Source: Clavibacter tessellarius
GTDB lineage: Bacteria; Actinomycetota; Actinomycetes; Actinomycetales; Microbacteriaceae
Direction: 5' to 3'
Assembly (NCBI RefSeq): GCF_001618005.1
Contig: NZ_LQXA01000053.1
Span: 1-64,000 of the forward strand
Length of the DNA stretch: 64,000 nucleotides
A program made the position numbers and the translations under genes. Shown piece after piece: positions 44,520 to 55,686 of this stretch. Position 1 is the first letter of the stretch. The number at the start of each line of letters is the position of its first letter. The notes under the pieces were generated by a model. It was not told the DNA's origin, did not search any database, and worked only from the letters and a program-made list of their open reading frames with translations.

Positions 44520-47099
44520 TCAGACCGTGGGCACCCGCGGCGTGCCGTCGTCGGAGCCGGGCGCGTCGTCGGTCGCGGACAGCCCCTCCGCGGGCGGCTG
44601 CGCGTCGGGCGACTGCGGGAGCACGGGCACGTCGGCCGCGTCCCCGAACGGCGTGCCGTCGACGCGCGACTCGTCCGCGTCCGGCGCGTGGTGCGCGGGC
44701 ACCTCGACGGGCGTGAGGTCTTCCGGATCCTGCTTGAGCCGCAGCCAGAGGCCGGCCAGCGGCGGCAGCGTCAGCTCCGCCGAGGCGGGCCGACCGTGCC
44801 AGCCGTCGTCGCCCGCGTGGACGGCGCCGAGGTTGCCCACGCCGGATCCGCCGAACTGCTCGGCGTCCGTGTTGAGGATCTCCTCCCACACGCCCGCCTG
44901 CGGCAGCCCCAGCCGATAGCCCGAGATGGGCGCACCGGAGAAGTTGTGCACGACGGCGACCTGGTTGCCCTCCCGGTCGCGGCGGAGGAACGCGAGCACG
45001 TTGCGCTCGGCGTCGCCCGCGTCGATCCACTCGAAGCCCGCCGGGTCGTTGTCGAGCGCCCAGAGCGCGGGGGTGTCGACGTAGGTGCGGTTGAGGGAGC
45101 CGACGAGGTCGAACAGGGCGCGGTGCACGGGCTGGTCGAGGATCCACCAGTCGAGCCCGCGCTCCTCGCTCCACTCGGACGGCTGGCCGAACTCCTGGCC
45201 CATGAACAGCAGCTGCTTGCCGGGGTGCGACCACATGAAGCTGAGGTAGGCGCGCACGTTGGCGAGCTTCTGCCAGTGGTCGCCCGGCATCTTGCCGACG
45301 AGCGAGCCCTTCCCGTGCACGACCTCGTCGTGGCTGATGGGGAGGAGGAAGTTCTCCGTGTACGCGTAGACCATCGAGAACGTGATCTGGCCGTGGTGGT
45401 GAGCGCGGTACATCGGGTCGACGGCCGCGTAGTCGAGCGAGTCGTGCATCCAGCCCATGTTCCACTTGAGCCCGAAGCCGAGGCCGCCGTCGCTCGTGGG
45501 GCGCGTGACGCCGGGGAAGCTCGTCGACTCCTCGGCGATCATCACGATGCCGGGGTGCGTGCGGTACGCGGTGGCGTTGACCTCCTGGAGGAACGAGATC
45601 GCCTCGAGGTTCTCGCGGCCGCCGTGCACGTTCGGCAGCCACTGGCCCTCCTCGCGGGAGTAGTCGAGGTACAGCATCGAGGCCACGGCGTCGACCCGGA
45701 GGCCGTCGATGTGGAACTCCTCGAACCAGTACAGCGCGTTCGCGACGAGGAAGTTGCGGACCTGCGAGTGGCCGAAGTCGAAGACGAGGGTGCCCCAGTC
45801 CTGCTGCTCGCCGCGCCGCGGGTCGGTGTGCTCGTAGAGCGGCTGGCCGTCGAACTGCGCCAGCGCGAACGCGTCCTTGGGGAAGTGCGCCGGGACCCAG
45901 TCCACGATGACGCCGATGCCGGCCTGGTGCAGCGAGTCGATGAGGAACTTGAGGTCGTCCGGGCTGCCGAAGCGCGAGGTGGGCGCGTAGTAGCCGGACA
46001 CCTGGTAGCCCCAGGACCCGCCGAACGGGTGCTCCGCGAGCGGCAGGAACTCCACGTGCGTGTAGTGCAGCTCCTGCAGGTAGGCGACGAGCTCGCCGGC
46101 GACCTCGCGGTAGCCGAGGCCCGGGCGCCAGGATCCGAGGTGCATCTCGTACACGCTCATGGGGGAGTCGTGCGGGTCGCGCGCGGCGCGCTCCTCCAGC
46201 CAGGCGGCGTCGTCCCAGACGTGGTGGCTGGTCTCGACGCGCGATGCGGTGGCCGGCGGGACCTCGGTCATGCGGGCCATGGGATCGGCCTTCTCGATCC
46301 AGTGCCCGGCCTGCGTGAGGATCTCGAACTTGTACGAGACGCCGGGCTCGACGCCCGGCACGAAGAGCTCCCAGACGCCGTTGCCGTCGAGGCGGCGCAT
46401 CGCGTGCTGCACGCCGTCCCAGCCGTTGAACCCGCCGATGACGCGGACGGCGCGCGCGTGCGGCGCCCACACGGCGAAGGAGACGCCGACGTAGGTGCGC
46501 GCGACGCCCCAGTGCTCGCGGTGCTGCGCGCCGAGGACGTCCCAGAGGCGCTCGTGGCGGCCCTCGCCGAAGAGGTACAGGTCGAGGTCGCCGACCGTCG
46601 GCAGGAACCGGTACGGGTCCTCGGCGGTCCAGGTGCCGCCGTCGCCGTACCGTGCCTCGACCCGGTAGTCCTGCAGGCCGAGCACGTGCGCGCCCTGCCA
46701 GACGCCGTGGCCGAGGTGGGCGAGCTCCACGCGGGCCCCGGTGGAGAGGATGACGGAGACGCCCTCGGCGAGCGGGCGGAGGGCCCGGACGACCACGAGG
46801 TCGTCCGAGACGCCGTCGACGGAGACGGGGTGCTGGCCGAGGACCGAGTGCGGTCCGGAGTGGACGCCCTCGGCGATCGCGCGCAGGTCGAGGCCGGAGA
46901 CCTCGGGCAGGCGGATCGGGTCGGACGAGGCCGCGGGGGTGCCCGCGTCGGATGCGGCAGGCGCGTCCGCGGCGGGCGCGTCGCCTCCGGCCGGGGGCAC
47001 GACCACGTCGGCACCGGCCTCGGGGTGCGTCTCGGCGGCGGTCGGCACGGCGACGTCGGCGCCGTCCCTCGGGTCCTGCTGGGGGGTGGTGTCGGTCAT
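44520..47099 (-). CDS. glgB: 1,4-alpha-glucan branching enzyme GlgB with low-complexity tails
   Basis: About 859 residues. Adds alpha-1,6 branches to glucans. After a disordered Ala/Asp/Pro-rich start of about 55 residues come the N1 domain and CBM48 ([20 protein letters not shown]), the GH13 barrel ([13 protein letters not shown]; nucleophile Asp in [19 protein letters not shown]; acid Glu in [26 protein letters not shown]) and the beta-domain. A tail of about 70 acidic, Pro-rich residues follows. Two in-frame ATGs: 47108 overlaps the glgE stop (ATGA); 47099 has gaaggg nine bases upstream and is preferred. Second gene of the glgE-glgB unit, which matches the GlgE pathway of glucan building. 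Confidence 0.94.
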   Translation of the reverse strand: MTDTTPQQDPRDGADVAVPTAAETHPEAGADVVVPPAGGDAPAADAPAASDAGTPAASSDPIRLPEVSGLDLRAIAEGVHSGPHSVLGQHPVSVDGVSDDLVVVRALRPLAEGVSVILSTGARVELAHLGHGVWQGAHVLGLQDYRVEARYGDGGTWTAEDPYRFLPTVGDLDLYLFGEGRHERLWDVLGAQHREHWGVARTYVGVSFAVWAPHARAVRVIGGFNGWDGVQHAMRRLDGNGVWELFVPGVEPGVSYKFEILTQAGHWIEKADPMARMTEVPPATASRVETSHHVWDDAAWLEERAARDPHDSPMSVYEMHLGSWRPGLGYREVAGELVAYLQELHYTHVEFLPLAEHPFGGSWGYQVSGYYAPTSRFGSPDDLKFLIDSLHQAGIGVIVDWVPAHFPKDAFALAQFDGQPLYEHTDPRRGEQQDWGTLVFDFGHSQVRNFLVANALYWFEEFHIDGLRVDAVASMLYLDYSREEGQWLPNVHGGRENLEAISFLQEVNATAYRTHPGIVMIAEESTSFPGVTRPTSDGGLGFGLKWNMGWMHDSLDYAAVDPMYRAHHHGQITFSMVYAYTENFLLPISHDEVVHGKGSLVGKMPGDHWQKLANVRAYLSFMWSHPGKQLLFMGQEFGQPSEWSEERGLDWWILDQPVHRALFDLVGSLNRTYVDTPALWALDNDPAGFEWIDAGDAERNVLAFLRRDREGNQVAVVHNFSGAPISGYRLGLPQAGVWEEILNTDAEQFGGSGVGNLGAVHAGDDGWHGRPASAELTLPPLAGLWLRLKQDPEDLTPVEVPAHHAPDADESRVDGTPFGDAADVPVLPQSPDAQPPAEGLSATDDAPGSDDGTPRVPTV

Positions 47100-47104
47100 G
47101 TCCG

Positions 47105-49585
47105 TCATCCCTTCGATGCGGTCGGGTGGACCCGGAACACGTGCACGGGGTGCGTGAACGCGTCGAGCCGGACGAAGTTGGAGGTCGACCACGTGTAGAC
47201 GTCGCCCGTGAGGAGGTCCTCGACGTCGAACACGGCGTCCTCGGCGAGACCCCAGCGGGTGGGGTCGAGGTGCACCTGGGTCTCGCGCGCGGAGTGCGGG
47301 TCGACGTTGGCCACCACGAGGATCGTGTCGGCCTCGCCCGTGCCGGTGTGCTCGGCCGCGAGGTGCTTGGAGTAGACGAGGATCGAGTCGTCGTCGCTCC
47401 AGTGCACGTCGAGGTTCCGCAGCTGGCGGAGGGCGGGGTGCTGGCGGCGGATCTCGTTGAGGCGCGTGATCTCCGGCGCGATGGATCCGCCGAGCTCCTC
47501 CTGGCGGGCCCAGTCGCGCGGCTTGTACTCGTACTTCTCGTTGTCGATGTTCTCCTCGGCACCGGGGCGCGCGACGTTCTCGATCAGCTCGTAGCCCGAG
47601 TAGATGCCCCACGAGGGCGACGCGGTCGCGGCGATGGCGGCGCGGATCCGGTACGCGGCACGCCCGCCGAACTGCAGGTAGGGCGTGAGGATGTCGTGCG
47701 TGTTCGCGAAGAAGTTCGGGCGCAGGTAGTCGCTCGTCTCGTGGCTGACCTCGGTGAGGTACTCCTCGAGCTCCTGCTTCGTGTTCCGCCAGGTGAAGTA
47801 CGTGTACGACTGCTGGAACCCGATCTTGGCGAGCGTGCGCATCATCGCGGGGCGCGTGAAGGCCTCGCTGAGGAAAATGGCGTCGGGCTCGTCGCGCATC
47901 ACCTGGTGGATGAGGCGCTCCCAGAACACGAGCGGCTTGGTGTGCGGGTTGTCGACGCGGAAGATCTTCACGCCGAGCCCGAGCCACACGCGCATGACGC
48001 GGAGCATCTCCCGGTACGACCCCTCCGGGTCGTTGTCGAAGTTCAGGGGATAGATGTCCTGGTACTTCTTCGGCGGGTTCTCCGCGAACGCGATCGAGCC
48101 GTCGGGGAGCGTCGTGAACAGCTCCGGGTGCGTCGTGACCCACGGGTGGTCGGGCGAGGCCTGCAGCGCGATGTCGATCGCGAGCTCCATGCCGTGGTCC
48201 GCGACGGCCCGCACGAACTCGCGGAAGTCGTCGGCCGTGCCGAGCTCGGGGTGGATGCTGTCGTGGCCGCCGTCCTCGGAGCCGATGCCGTAGGGCGAGC
48301 CGGGGTCGTGCGGTCCCGCCGTGAGCGTGTTGTTCGGGCCCTTGCGGTTGGTGCGGCCGATGGGGTGCACCGGCGGGATGTAGACCACGTCGAAGCCCAT
48401 GTCGCGGATCGCGGGGAGGCGGCGCGCGGCGGTGGCGAACGTGCCGCTCGTCCAGGAGCCGTCCTCGTGCTGGACGGCGCCCTCGGAGCGCGGGAAGAAC
48501 TCGTACCAGGAGCCGACGGCGGCGCGCTCGCGCTCGACGACGATCGTGCGCTCGGGCGAGAGGGTGATGAGGCTGCGGACCGGGATCCGGTCGATCGCGG
48601 CGTGCACCTCGGGGGAGGTGGCGGCGGCGAGGCGCTCGGCGGGGGAGAGGCCGGCGTCGGCGATCCCCGCGAGCGCCTCCCGGAGGACCGCGCGGTCGTC
48701 GTCGGCGCGCTCGGCGTCCGCGGCGGCGCGCTCGAGGAGCTCGGCGCCGAGGGCGAGCATCACGTCGACGTCGAGGCCCGCGGGGACCTTGATCTCCGCG
48801 TTGTGCAGCCAGGTGCCGAAGTCGTCGGACCACGCGCTGACGCGCCAGGTCCAGACGCCCTGCGTCTCGAGCTGGGCGGTCGTGATCCAGCGGTCGAGGC
48901 CGGGCTTCGTGGCGTCGAGCGACATGCGGTGCGCGGTCACGGCGCCCGACGGGTCGGTGAGCAGGACGTCGGCGCCGATGAGATCGTGGCCCTCGCGGAA
49001 GACCGTCGCGCCGAAGGGCACGACGTCGTGGACGAAGCTCTTGGCGGGCCAGAGGTCGTCCTCGATCTGCGGGGTGAGCGACAGGATCGGGATGCGGCCG
49101 ATGACGGGGACGTAGTCGTCCGTGGGCTCGGCCGTCTCGGGGGTGGTGGCCGGCGCCGCGGGCTCGGCCGTCTCGGGGGTGGTCGCGGGCTCGGCGGCCG
49201 GGGCCTCCACGACCGTCGTCGCGACGTGCTCCGCCGGGTCGTGCGGGTCCGCCGGGTCGTGCGGCTCCGACGGGTCGAGCTGCTCGGCGTCGGCGACCGG
49301 CTTGGCGTCGACCTCGGCGTCCGGGGCGGCGTGACGCGGGGCGGGAGCGGATGCGGGCACGGCGGCGGCCTCGGCGGCGGCGGGCTGCACGGCGGCGGCC
49401 TCGGCCGCGGCGGGCTGCACCGTGGCAGGCGTGGCAGGCGTGGCAGGCGCCTCGGGGATCAGCGGGGGTCGCGGGGCGGGCGGGCGCTGGGCGTCCTGGG
49501 CCTTCTGGGCCTTGGCGGCCTTGCGGGCCGCACGGCCGCGCACCGGGCGGGGGAGGGGATCGGGTCCGTCCTGGGGTGTGGTCAC
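47105..49585 (-). CDS. glgE: Alpha-1,4-glucan:maltose-1-phosphate maltosyltransferase GlgE
   Basis: 826 residues. Extends alpha-glucan with maltosyl units from maltose 1-phosphate. The first about 155 residues are Ala/Pro/Glu/Thr-rich and repetitive; the enzyme starts at [22 protein letters not shown]13_3 hallmarks: [39 protein letters not shown]-like [19 protein letters not shown], the nucleophile Asp in [15 protein letters not shown] and the acid Glu in [13 protein letters not shown]. Starts with GTG at 49585, fixed by a leaderless promoter box; longer in-frame starts exist upstream. Stop is directly before glgB. glgP is divergent. Confidence 0.94.
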   Translation of the reverse strand: MTTPQDGPDPLPRPVRGRAARKAAKAQKAQDAQRPPAPRPPLIPEAPATPATPATVQPAAAEAAAVQPAAAEAAAVPASAPAPRHAAPDAEVDAKPVADAEQLDPSEPHDPADPHDPAEHVATTVVEAPAAEPATTPETAEPAAPATTPETAEPTDDYVPVIGRIPILSLTPQIEDDLWPAKSFVHDVVPFGATVFREGHDLIGADVLLTDPSGAVTAHRMSLDATKPGLDRWITTAQLETQGVWTWRVSAWSDDFGTWLHNAEIKVPAGLDVDVMLALGAELLERAAADAERADDDRAVLREALAGIADAGLSPAERLAAATSPEVHAAIDRIPVRSLITLSPERTIVVERERAAVGSWYEFFPRSEGAVQHEDGSWTSGTFATAARRLPAIRDMGFDVVYIPPVHPIGRTNRKGPNNTLTAGPHDPGSPYGIGSEDGGHDSIHPELGTADDFREFVRAVADHGMELAIDIALQASPDHPWVTTHPELFTTLPDGSIAFAENPPKKYQDIYPLNFDNDPEGSYREMLRVMRVWLGLGVKIFRVDNPHTKPLVFWERLIHQVMRDEPDAIFLSEAFTRPAMMRTLAKIGFQQSYTYFTWRNTKQELEEYLTEVSHETSDYLRPNFFANTHDILTPYLQFGGRAAYRIRAAIAATASPSWGIYSGYELIENVARPGAEENIDNEKYEYKPRDWARQEELGGSIAPEITRLNEIRRQHPALRQLRNLDVHWSDDDSILVYSKHLAAEHTGTGEADTILVVANVDPHSARETQVHLDPTRWGLAEDAVFDVEDLLTGDVYTWSTSNFVRLDAFTHPVHVFRVHPTASKG
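49361..49448. repeat. Two nested tandem repeats in the glgE N-terminal coding region
   Basis: A 30-base unit starting GGCGGCGGCCTCGG occurs twice (49361-49390 and 49391-49420, nearly identical), followed by three identical 9-base GTGGCAGGC units (49422-49448). They encode Ala/Val/Pro-rich and Pro-Ala-Thr repeats. Another imperfect repeat encodes two copies of ATTPETAEP near 49124-49180. Confidence 0.8.
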
Positions 49586-49597
49586 TGTTCGACCGTA
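49586..49597 (-). promoter_or_regulatory. Leaderless-type promoter of glgE-glgB (-10 TACGGT, 6-base gap)
   Basis: On the minus strand TACGGT (49597-49592) precedes the GTG at 49585 by six bases. It decides the GlgE start. Confidence 0.55.
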
Positions 49598-49708
49598 GCC
49601 CGTGCGCCCTCCGGCTGTCGCTCGCCGCGGCGCCGGAGGACGCCGGAGGGACGCCCGACGCCGACCCGTCACCCGGCGTCCGGCCGCCGTCCACGCGGGC
49701 GGCGGACC

Positions 49709-49738
49709 TTGGTGCGGTCCACCCCGCGCCCCTAGGCT
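49709..49738 (+). promoter_or_regulatory. Putative glgP promoter
   Basis: TTGGTG at 49709-49714 and TAGGCT at 49733-49738 with an 18-base spacer; a leader of about 45 bases with gaggga leads to the GTG at 49792. In the same divergent space, CCCTCCGGC (49607-49615) and GCCGGAGGG (49642-49650) form an inverted repeat that could be an operator. Confidence 0.45.
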
Positions 49739-49791
49739 CGGGGCCGAGCGCGCGGGTGCCTCTCGCCGCCGATCCGGTCCGAGGGAGTCCC

Positions 49792-52347
49792 GTGAAGGCC
49801 ATCCGCAGATTCACCGTCCGTGCCGTCCTCCCGGAGGAGCTGTCCGCGCTGGACGAGCTCGCCGGGAACCTCCGGTGGTCCTGGTACGAGCCGACGCGTC
49901 GCGTGTTCGCGCATGTCAGCCCGGAGCTGTGGGAGGGCACGGGGCACGACCCGGTGGCGCTCCTCGGCGCGGTCGACCAGGAGCGGCTGCGCGAGCTCGC
50001 GGCCGACGAGGGCTTCGTCGCGTGGGCGGAGGAGCAGAGGGCCGACCTCCGCGCGTACTGCGAGCAGCCGCGGTGGTACCAGTCGCTCGCGGGCGACGTG
50101 CCCGAGGCCGTCGGCTACTTCTCGCCGGAGTTCGGGATCGCCGCGGCGCTGCCGCAGTACTCGGGCGGCCTCGGCATCCTCGCGGGCGATCACCTGAAGA
50201 GCGCATCCGACCTCGGCGTGCCGCTCGTGGGCGTCGGCCTCTTCTACCGCTCCGGCTACTTCCGCCAGGGGATCTCCTCCGACGGTTGGCAGCAGGAGAC
50301 CTACCCCGTCTTCGACCCGGACGGCCTGCCGCTCCAGGTGCTCCGCGACGCCGACGGGCGGCCCGTCCAGATCGCCCTCGGTCTGCCGGCCGACCGCACG
50401 CTGCACGCGCGGATCTGGCAGGCGCGCGTCGGCCGGATCCCGCTGCTGCTCCTCGACACGGACGTGCCCGAGAACGACGACGACCTCCGCGGCGTGACGG
50501 ACCGGCTCTACGGCGGCGGCGGCGAGCACCGGCTGCACCAGGAGCTGCTGCTCGGCATCGGCGGCGTGCGCGCCATCGCCGCCCACGCGCGCATCACCGG
50601 ATCGCCCGTGCCGCGCGTCTTCCACACGAACGAGGGCCACGCGGGCTTCCTCGGGCTCGAGCGGATCTCCGCGCTCATGGGCGACGGCCTCGACTTCGAC
50701 GAAGCGCTGCAGGTCGTGCGCGCGGGCACCGTGTTCACGACGCACACTCCCGTGCCCGCCGGCATCGACCGCTTCGACGTCGAGCTGGTCCGCGCGCACG
50801 TGACCGAGGCCCTCCTGCCCGGCGTGCCCCGCGACCGCGTGCTGGAGCTCGGTGCGGAGGCGCACGACGGCGGCGATCCGGGCGTGTTCAACATGGCGCT
50901 CATGGGCTTGCGCCTCGCGCAGCGCGCGAACGGCGTCTCGCAGCTGCACGGCGAGGTGAGCAGGGGCATGTTCGCCGGTCTCTGGCCGGGGTTCGACACC
51001 GAGGAGGTGCCGATCACGAGCGTCACGAACGGCGTGCACGCGCCCACGTGGACGGATCCGATGCTCATGTCGCTCGCGGGCGAGCGCCTCGGCACCACGG
51101 ACACGACGGGCGCCGACTGGTCCTCCCCGGCCGTCAGCGACGGAGACCTGTGGGACGTCCGCGGCCGGATGCGCCGCCAGCTCGTCGCCGACGCCCGCCG
51201 CCGCGTCGTGCGCGCCTGGCGCGAGCAGAACCCGGGCGGCGTCGAGCCGTCGTGGCTCGAGGACGTGCTCGACCCCGAGGTCCTCACCATCGGCTTCGCC
51301 CGCCGCGTGCCCACCTACAAGCGCCTGACGCTCATGCTCCACGACCGGGAGCGCCTCCGTCGCATCCTCACCGACCCCGACCGGCCCGTGCAGATCGTGG
51401 TGGCCGGCAAGTCGCACCCGGCGGACGACGAGGGCAAGCGCCTCATCCAGGAGCTGGTGCGGTTCGCGGCCGAGCCCGAGATCCGCGGGCGCCTCGTGTT
51501 CCTGCCCGACTACGACATCGGCATGGCGCAGCTCCTCTACCCGGGCACCGACGTGTGGCTCAACAACCCGCTGCGGCCGCTCGAGGCGTGCGGCACGTCG
51601 GGGATGAAGGCGGCGCTCAACGGGGCGCTCAACCTGTCGATCCTCGACGGCTGGTGGAACGAGTACTTCGACGGCGGCAACGGCTGGGCGATCCCGTCCG
51701 CGGACCGCGCGCACGACGGCGCCGAGCGCGACGCGATGGAGGCGACGGCGCTGTACGACCTCATCGAGAACCGCATCGCGCCGCGCTTCTACGAGCGCGA
51801 CGCGGACGGCGTGCCCGCGGGCTGGGTGCACGACATCCGCCACACGCTGCAGACGCTCTCGCCCGAGCTCAGCGCCGACCGGATGGTGCGGCAGTACGTG
51901 GAGCGGCTGTACGTCCCGGCGGGGCGCGCCCAGCGGATGGTCGCGGCCGACGACCACGCCCGGGCCCGGGAGCTCGCGGCCTGGCGACGGCGCATCGTGG
52001 CGGCCTGGCCGTCGGTGCAGGTCGCGCACGTGGAGTCGGAGGGCGTGGGTCCCCAGGCGCAGGTCGGCGACGAGCTGCGCGTGCGCGCGTGGGTCGCCCT
52101 CGGCGGGCTCCACGCGGACGACGTGACGGTCGAGGTCGTGCACGGGCGCACCGGCGAGGGGGACGTGCTCACGGACGTCGTGCGGCACGCGCTCGCACCC
52201 GTCGGCGGATCCGGAGGGCAGCAGGAGCACGTGGGCACGGTGCCGCTCCGCTCCGCGGGTCCCTTCGGCTACACCGTGCGCGTGGTGCCGCGGCACGAGC
52301 TCCTCGCGTCGAGCGCGGAGCCGGGGCTGGTCGCGGTCGCGGGCTGA
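49792..52347 (+). CDS. glgP: Alpha-glucan phosphorylase GlgP
   Basis: 851 residues. Releases glucose 1-phosphate from alpha-1,4 glucans. The N-terminal DUF3417 region typical of this short bacterial type is present ([20 protein letters not shown]), then the phosphorylase core with [51 protein letters not shown] and [15 protein letters not shown]. The pyridoxal-phosphate lysine lies in [20 protein letters not shown] start with gaggga upstream. It is divergent from glgE-glgB and convergent to glgX, so four glucan genes form one block. A hairpin follows. Confidence 0.93.
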   Translation: MKAIRRFTVRAVLPEELSALDELAGNLRWSWYEPTRRVFAHVSPELWEGTGHDPVALLGAVDQERLRELAADEGFVAWAEEQRADLRAYCEQPRWYQSLAGDVPEAVGYFSPEFGIAAALPQYSGGLGILAGDHLKSASDLGVPLVGVGLFYRSGYFRQGISSDGWQQETYPVFDPDGLPLQVLRDADGRPVQIALGLPADRTLHARIWQARVGRIPLLLLDTDVPENDDDLRGVTDRLYGGGGEHRLHQELLLGIGGVRAIAAHARITGSPVPRVFHTNEGHAGFLGLERISALMGDGLDFDEALQVVRAGTVFTTHTPVPAGIDRFDVELVRAHVTEALLPGVPRDRVLELGAEAHDGGDPGVFNMALMGLRLAQRANGVSQLHGEVSRGMFAGLWPGFDTEEVPITSVTNGVHAPTWTDPMLMSLAGERLGTTDTTGADWSSPAVSDGDLWDVRGRMRRQLVADARRRVVRAWREQNPGGVEPSWLEDVLDPEVLTIGFARRVPTYKRLTLMLHDRERLRRILTDPDRPVQIVVAGKSHPADDEGKRLIQELVRFAAEPEIRGRLVFLPDYDIGMAQLLYPGTDVWLNNPLRPLEACGTSGMKAALNGALNLSILDGWWNEYFDGGNGWAIPSADRAHDGAERDAMEATALYDLIENRIAPRFYERDADGVPAGWVHDIRHTLQTLSPELSADRMVRQYVERLYVPAGRAQRMVAADDHARARELAAWRRRIVAAWPSVQVAHVESEGVGPQAQVGDELRVRAWVALGGLHADDVTVEVVHGRTGEGDVLTDVVRHALAPVGGSGGQQEHVGTVPLRSAGPFGYTVRVVPRHELLASSAEPGLVAVAG

Positions 52348-52359
52348 GCGCGCGGGGGC

Positions 52360-52388
52360 GGGGCCGTCGCCGCCCGGCAGGCGGCCCC
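52360..52388. terminator. Hairpin between convergent glgP and glgX
   Basis: GGGGCCG (52360-52366) pairs with CGGCCCC (52382-52388), with a further inner GCCGCC/GGC pairing; a 14-base palindrome GGCGGACGTCCGCC follows at 52394-52407. No T-run. Confidence 0.5.
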
Positions 52389-52407
52389 GTCCGGGCGGAC
52401 GTCCGCC

Positions 52408-54465
52408 TCAGGCCGCGCGGTAGATGCGCATCGCCGGGCCGCGCACCTCGATGCGGTCGCCGGGCGCATCGTCCGCGGAGACGGCCTCCGGGCGCTCCCA
52501 CGCGCTCGACCACAGGAGGCGCCACGCCGTGACGCCGTCGTGCTCCGGCAGCGTGACGGTCGCCGTCGTCTCCAGCCCGTGCACCACGACGAGGACGGTG
52601 TTCGGCTCCTCGGTCTCGGGCGTCGAGGTGGTGATCCACTGCAGCGTGCGCGTGCCCGCGGACTCCCAGGCCGCGTCCGTCATGGGCGCGCCGTCCGCGT
52701 CGCGCCAGGCGAGCACCGACGCGCTCGGCACGCGCACGTCGGGCTGGGCGTACCGGACGGGACGGAGCGCCGGGTTCTCGCGGCGGATGCGGATGAGGTG
52801 CCGTGTGGTCGCCTCGAGGTCGAGCCGCCAGGCGTCCTCGTCGCGATGCAGCCAGGTCGCCGCGTTGTCGAGGCAGTAGCCGTTGTTGTTGCCGCGCTGG
52901 GTGCGGCCCCGCTCGTCGCCCATCGTGATCATGGGGATGCCGGCGGAGACGAGGAGGGTGCCGAGCAGGTTCCGCGACGTGCGGCGACGCGCGGCGAGGA
53001 CGGCCGGATCGCGCGTCGGCCCCTCCACGCCGTGGTTCCAGGACCGGTTGGCGTCGGTCCCGTCGCGGTTCGACTCCCCGTTGCCGCTGTTGTGCTTGTG
53101 GTCGTAGGAGGTGAGGTCGGCGAGCGTGAACCCGTCGTGCGCCGTGACGAACGAGACGGACGCGAGCGGCCCGCGGTCGGCGGCGAAGGTGCCCGAGGAT
53201 CCGGCGAGGCAGGACGCGAGCGCGCCCACGCCGTGCGGCGCGCCACCCGTGCGACGCGCCTCCGCGACGTCCGTCAACCAGAAGTCGCGCACCACGTCGC
53301 GGTAGCCGTCGTTCCACTCGCTCCAGCCGGAGCCGAACCCGCCCGTGCGCCAGCCGCCCATGCCCACGTCCCACGGCTCGGCGATCATCAGAAGCCCCTG
53401 GAGCGCCTCGTCCTCGACGATGGCGCGGAGCAGCGGGTGCTCTGGATCGAAGTCGACGCGCTCGTCGCGGCCGAGCGTCACCGCGAGGTCGAAGCGGAAG
53501 CCGTCGACGCCCATCACGTCGGACCAGTGCTCGAGCGAGTCGAGCACGAGGCGCTGCGCGTCCGGCCGGGACAGGTCGACCGTGTTGCCGCATCCGGTCA
53601 CGTCGATGGGCGTGCCGTCCGGCGTGTGCCGGTAGTAGCGGGACCCGTCGATGCCGCGGAGGCTCGTGACGGGGCCGTCGGCGCCCTCCTCCGCGGTGTG
53701 GTTGTAGACGACGTCGAGCACGACCTGGACGCCGGCGGCGTGCAGCGCGTCCACCATCGCGCGGAACTCGTCCGCCACCGCGTCGGCCCCGGCGTCCCGC
53801 GCCCGGCGCGTGGCGTAGGGCGCGTGCGGCGCGAGGTAGGCGAGCGTGTTGTATCCCCAGTGGTTGATGCGCCCCTGCGCGCGCAGCCGCTCCTCGCTCG
53901 TGGAGGCGTGCACGGGCAGGAGCTCGACCGTCGTGATGCCGAGCTCCACGAGCCGGTCGACGGACGCCGCGTGGCCGAGCCCCGCGTAGGTGCCGCGCAG
54001 CTCCTCCGGGACGCGCTCGTCGAGCTTGGAGAAGCCGCGCACGTGCAGCTCGTACACGACCTGGCGGTCGCGCGGCACGGCCGGCCGGGCGGCCCGACGG
54101 GCGGCGCGCTCCTCCGCAGGCACCTCGCGCGTGACGACCGAGCGCCACGCGGCCGGCCCCACCTGCACGAGGCCGCGCGCGTACGGGTCGATGAGGTGGC
54201 GCGTGGGGTCGAAGGAGTCGCCCGGCGCGGGGTCCCCGTCGACGCGCACCGAGTAGGCGGTGCCGGGGACGAGCCGCTCGCTCCACCCGGTCCAGACGCC
54301 GTGATCGCCCCGCTCCATCGCGACCACCTGCGCGACGCGGCGCGGGTCGTCGACGGCGGACACGGTGAGCTCCACGGCGGACGCGCCATGGCTCACGAGG
54401 CGGAGCGTGCCGCCGGTCTCGTGGAGCGTCAGCCCCAGGGGCTCGGGCGGTCCGGGGCGCGGCAT
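52408..54465 (-). CDS. glgX: Glycogen debranching enzyme GlgX
   Basis: 685 residues. Hydrolyses alpha-1,6 branches left after phosphorylase action. CBM48-type N-terminal domain (LTLHETGGTLRLVSHGASAV), then GH13_11 barrel with YELHVRGFSKLDERVPEEL, INHWGYNTLAYLAPHAPYA, DVVYNHTAEEG, nucleophile Asp in VDGFRFDLAVTLGRDE, acid Glu in LMIAEPWDVGMGGW and VTAHDGFTLADLTSYDHKHN. ATG at 54465 is chosen because a TACCCT box lies seven bases before it; an in-frame ATG at 54486 would overlap the divergent nifS start. Only 19 bases separate it from nifS. Confidence 0.92.
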   Translation of the reverse strand: MPRPGPPEPLGLTLHETGGTLRLVSHGASAVELTVSAVDDPRRVAQVVAMERGDHGVWTGWSERLVPGTAYSVRVDGDPAPGDSFDPTRHLIDPYARGLVQVGPAAWRSVVTREVPAEERAARRAARPAVPRDRQVVYELHVRGFSKLDERVPEELRGTYAGLGHAASVDRLVELGITTVELLPVHASTSEERLRAQGRINHWGYNTLAYLAPHAPYATRRARDAGADAVADEFRAMVDALHAAGVQVVLDVVYNHTAEEGADGPVTSLRGIDGSRYYRHTPDGTPIDVTGCGNTVDLSRPDAQRLVLDSLEHWSDVMGVDGFRFDLAVTLGRDERVDFDPEHPLLRAIVEDEALQGLLMIAEPWDVGMGGWRTGGFGSGWSEWNDGYRDVVRDFWLTDVAEARRTGGAPHGVGALASCLAGSSGTFAADRGPLASVSFVTAHDGFTLADLTSYDHKHNSGNGESNRDGTDANRSWNHGVEGPTRDPAVLAARRRTSRNLLGTLLVSAGIPMITMGDERGRTQRGNNNGYCLDNAATWLHRDEDAWRLDLEATTRHLIRIRRENPALRPVRYAQPDVRVPSASVLAWRDADGAPMTDAAWESAGTRTLQWITTSTPETEEPNTVLVVVHGLETTATVTLPEHDGVTAWRLLWSSAWERPEAVSADDAPGDRIEVRGPAMRIYRAA

Positions 54466-54484
54466 GCGACCTAGGGTAGGGGGC
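54466..54484. promoter_or_regulatory. Overlapping divergent leaderless promoters of glgX and nifS
   Basis: The 19 bases between the two ATGs contain TAGGGT on the plus strand (54472-54477, seven bases before nifS ATG 54485) and TACCCT on the minus strand (54478-54473, seven bases before glgX ATG 54465). The two -10 boxes share five bases, so RNA polymerase can open only one at a time; both -35 regions lie inside the opposite gene. Confidence 0.6.
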
Positions 54485-55686
54485 ATGACGGTCTACCTCG
54501 ACCACGCCGCGACGACCCCGATGCGGCCGGAGGCGATCGCGGCGCTCGCCGGCGCGCTCACGCTCGTGGGGAACCCGTCCTCCATCCACTCGCACGGCCA
54601 GGAGGCCCGACGCGTGCTCGAGCAGGCGCGCGAGGACATCGCCCGCGCGCTCGACGCCGACGCGGTCGAGGTGATCCTCACGTCCGGCGGCACCGAGTCG
54701 GTGAACCTCGGGATCAAGGGGCTGCACGGCGCCCGGGTCGCCGCCGACGCACGGCGGACGCGGATCCTCGTGCCCGACGGCGAGCACCACGCCACGGTCG
54801 ACACGGTGGAGTGGCTCGAGCGGCGGGGCGCCGTGGTCGAGCGGCTGCCGATCGACGCGCTCGGGCGCATCCGGGTCGACGCGGTCGCCGCCGCGCTCGC
54901 CGCGGATCCCGGATCCGTCTCCCTCCTCACCCTCCTCGCCGCGAGCAACGAGGTCGGCACGATCCAGCCCGTGGAGGAGCTCGCGGCGCTCGCCGCTGCC
55001 CACGGCGTGCCGGTGCACGTCGACGCGGTGGCCGCCCTCGGGCACATGCCGGTCCCGTTCCGCCGCTGGCGCGAGGCGGGGGTGTCCGCGGTCAGCGTCT
55101 CGGCGCACAAGGTCGGCGGGCCCGTCGGCAGCGGCGCGCTCGTGCTCGCGCGGCAGGCGACGGTCGATGCGCAGATCCACGGCGGCGGCCAGCAGCGGCA
55201 GGTGCGCTCGGGCACGCAGGACGCCGCCTCCGCGGTCGCGTTCGCCGCCGCCGTCACGCTCGCGGTCGCGGAGCTCGACGCCGAGCGCGTGCGCCTCGCC
55301 GCCCTCCGCGACCGGCTCGTGCAGACGGTGCTCCGCGACGTGCCGGGCGCCGTCCTCCGCGGCGACCCGGATCCGGCCGGCCGCCTCCCCGGCAACGCGC
55401 ACCTCACGTTCGCCGGCTGCCAGGGCGACTCGCTCCTGCTCCTCCTCGACATGGCGGGCGTCTCGGTGAGCACCGGATCCGCGTGCCAGGCCGGCGTCCC
55501 CGAGGTCTCGCACGTGCTCCTCGGCATGGGCGTCCCCGAGTCCGAGGCCCGGGGAGCGCTCCGCTTCACGCTCGGCCGCACCACGACCGACGCCGACGTC
55601 GACGCGCTGCTGGCCGCCCTGCCCGACGCCGTCGCGCGGGCCTCCCGGGCGGGGTTCGCGGGACGCGCGGCGCGTAGGCTCAGCGG

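Noticed and set aside
43456-47099. YbbN-like gene and glgB as a functional pair
   Set aside because: They are convergent with a shared terminator and need not be related in function.
54485-54487. GlgX start at the in-frame ATG 54486
   Set aside because: It would overlap the nifS start codon and leave no promoter space; the ATG at 54465 has a correctly spaced -10 box and a normal N-terminus.
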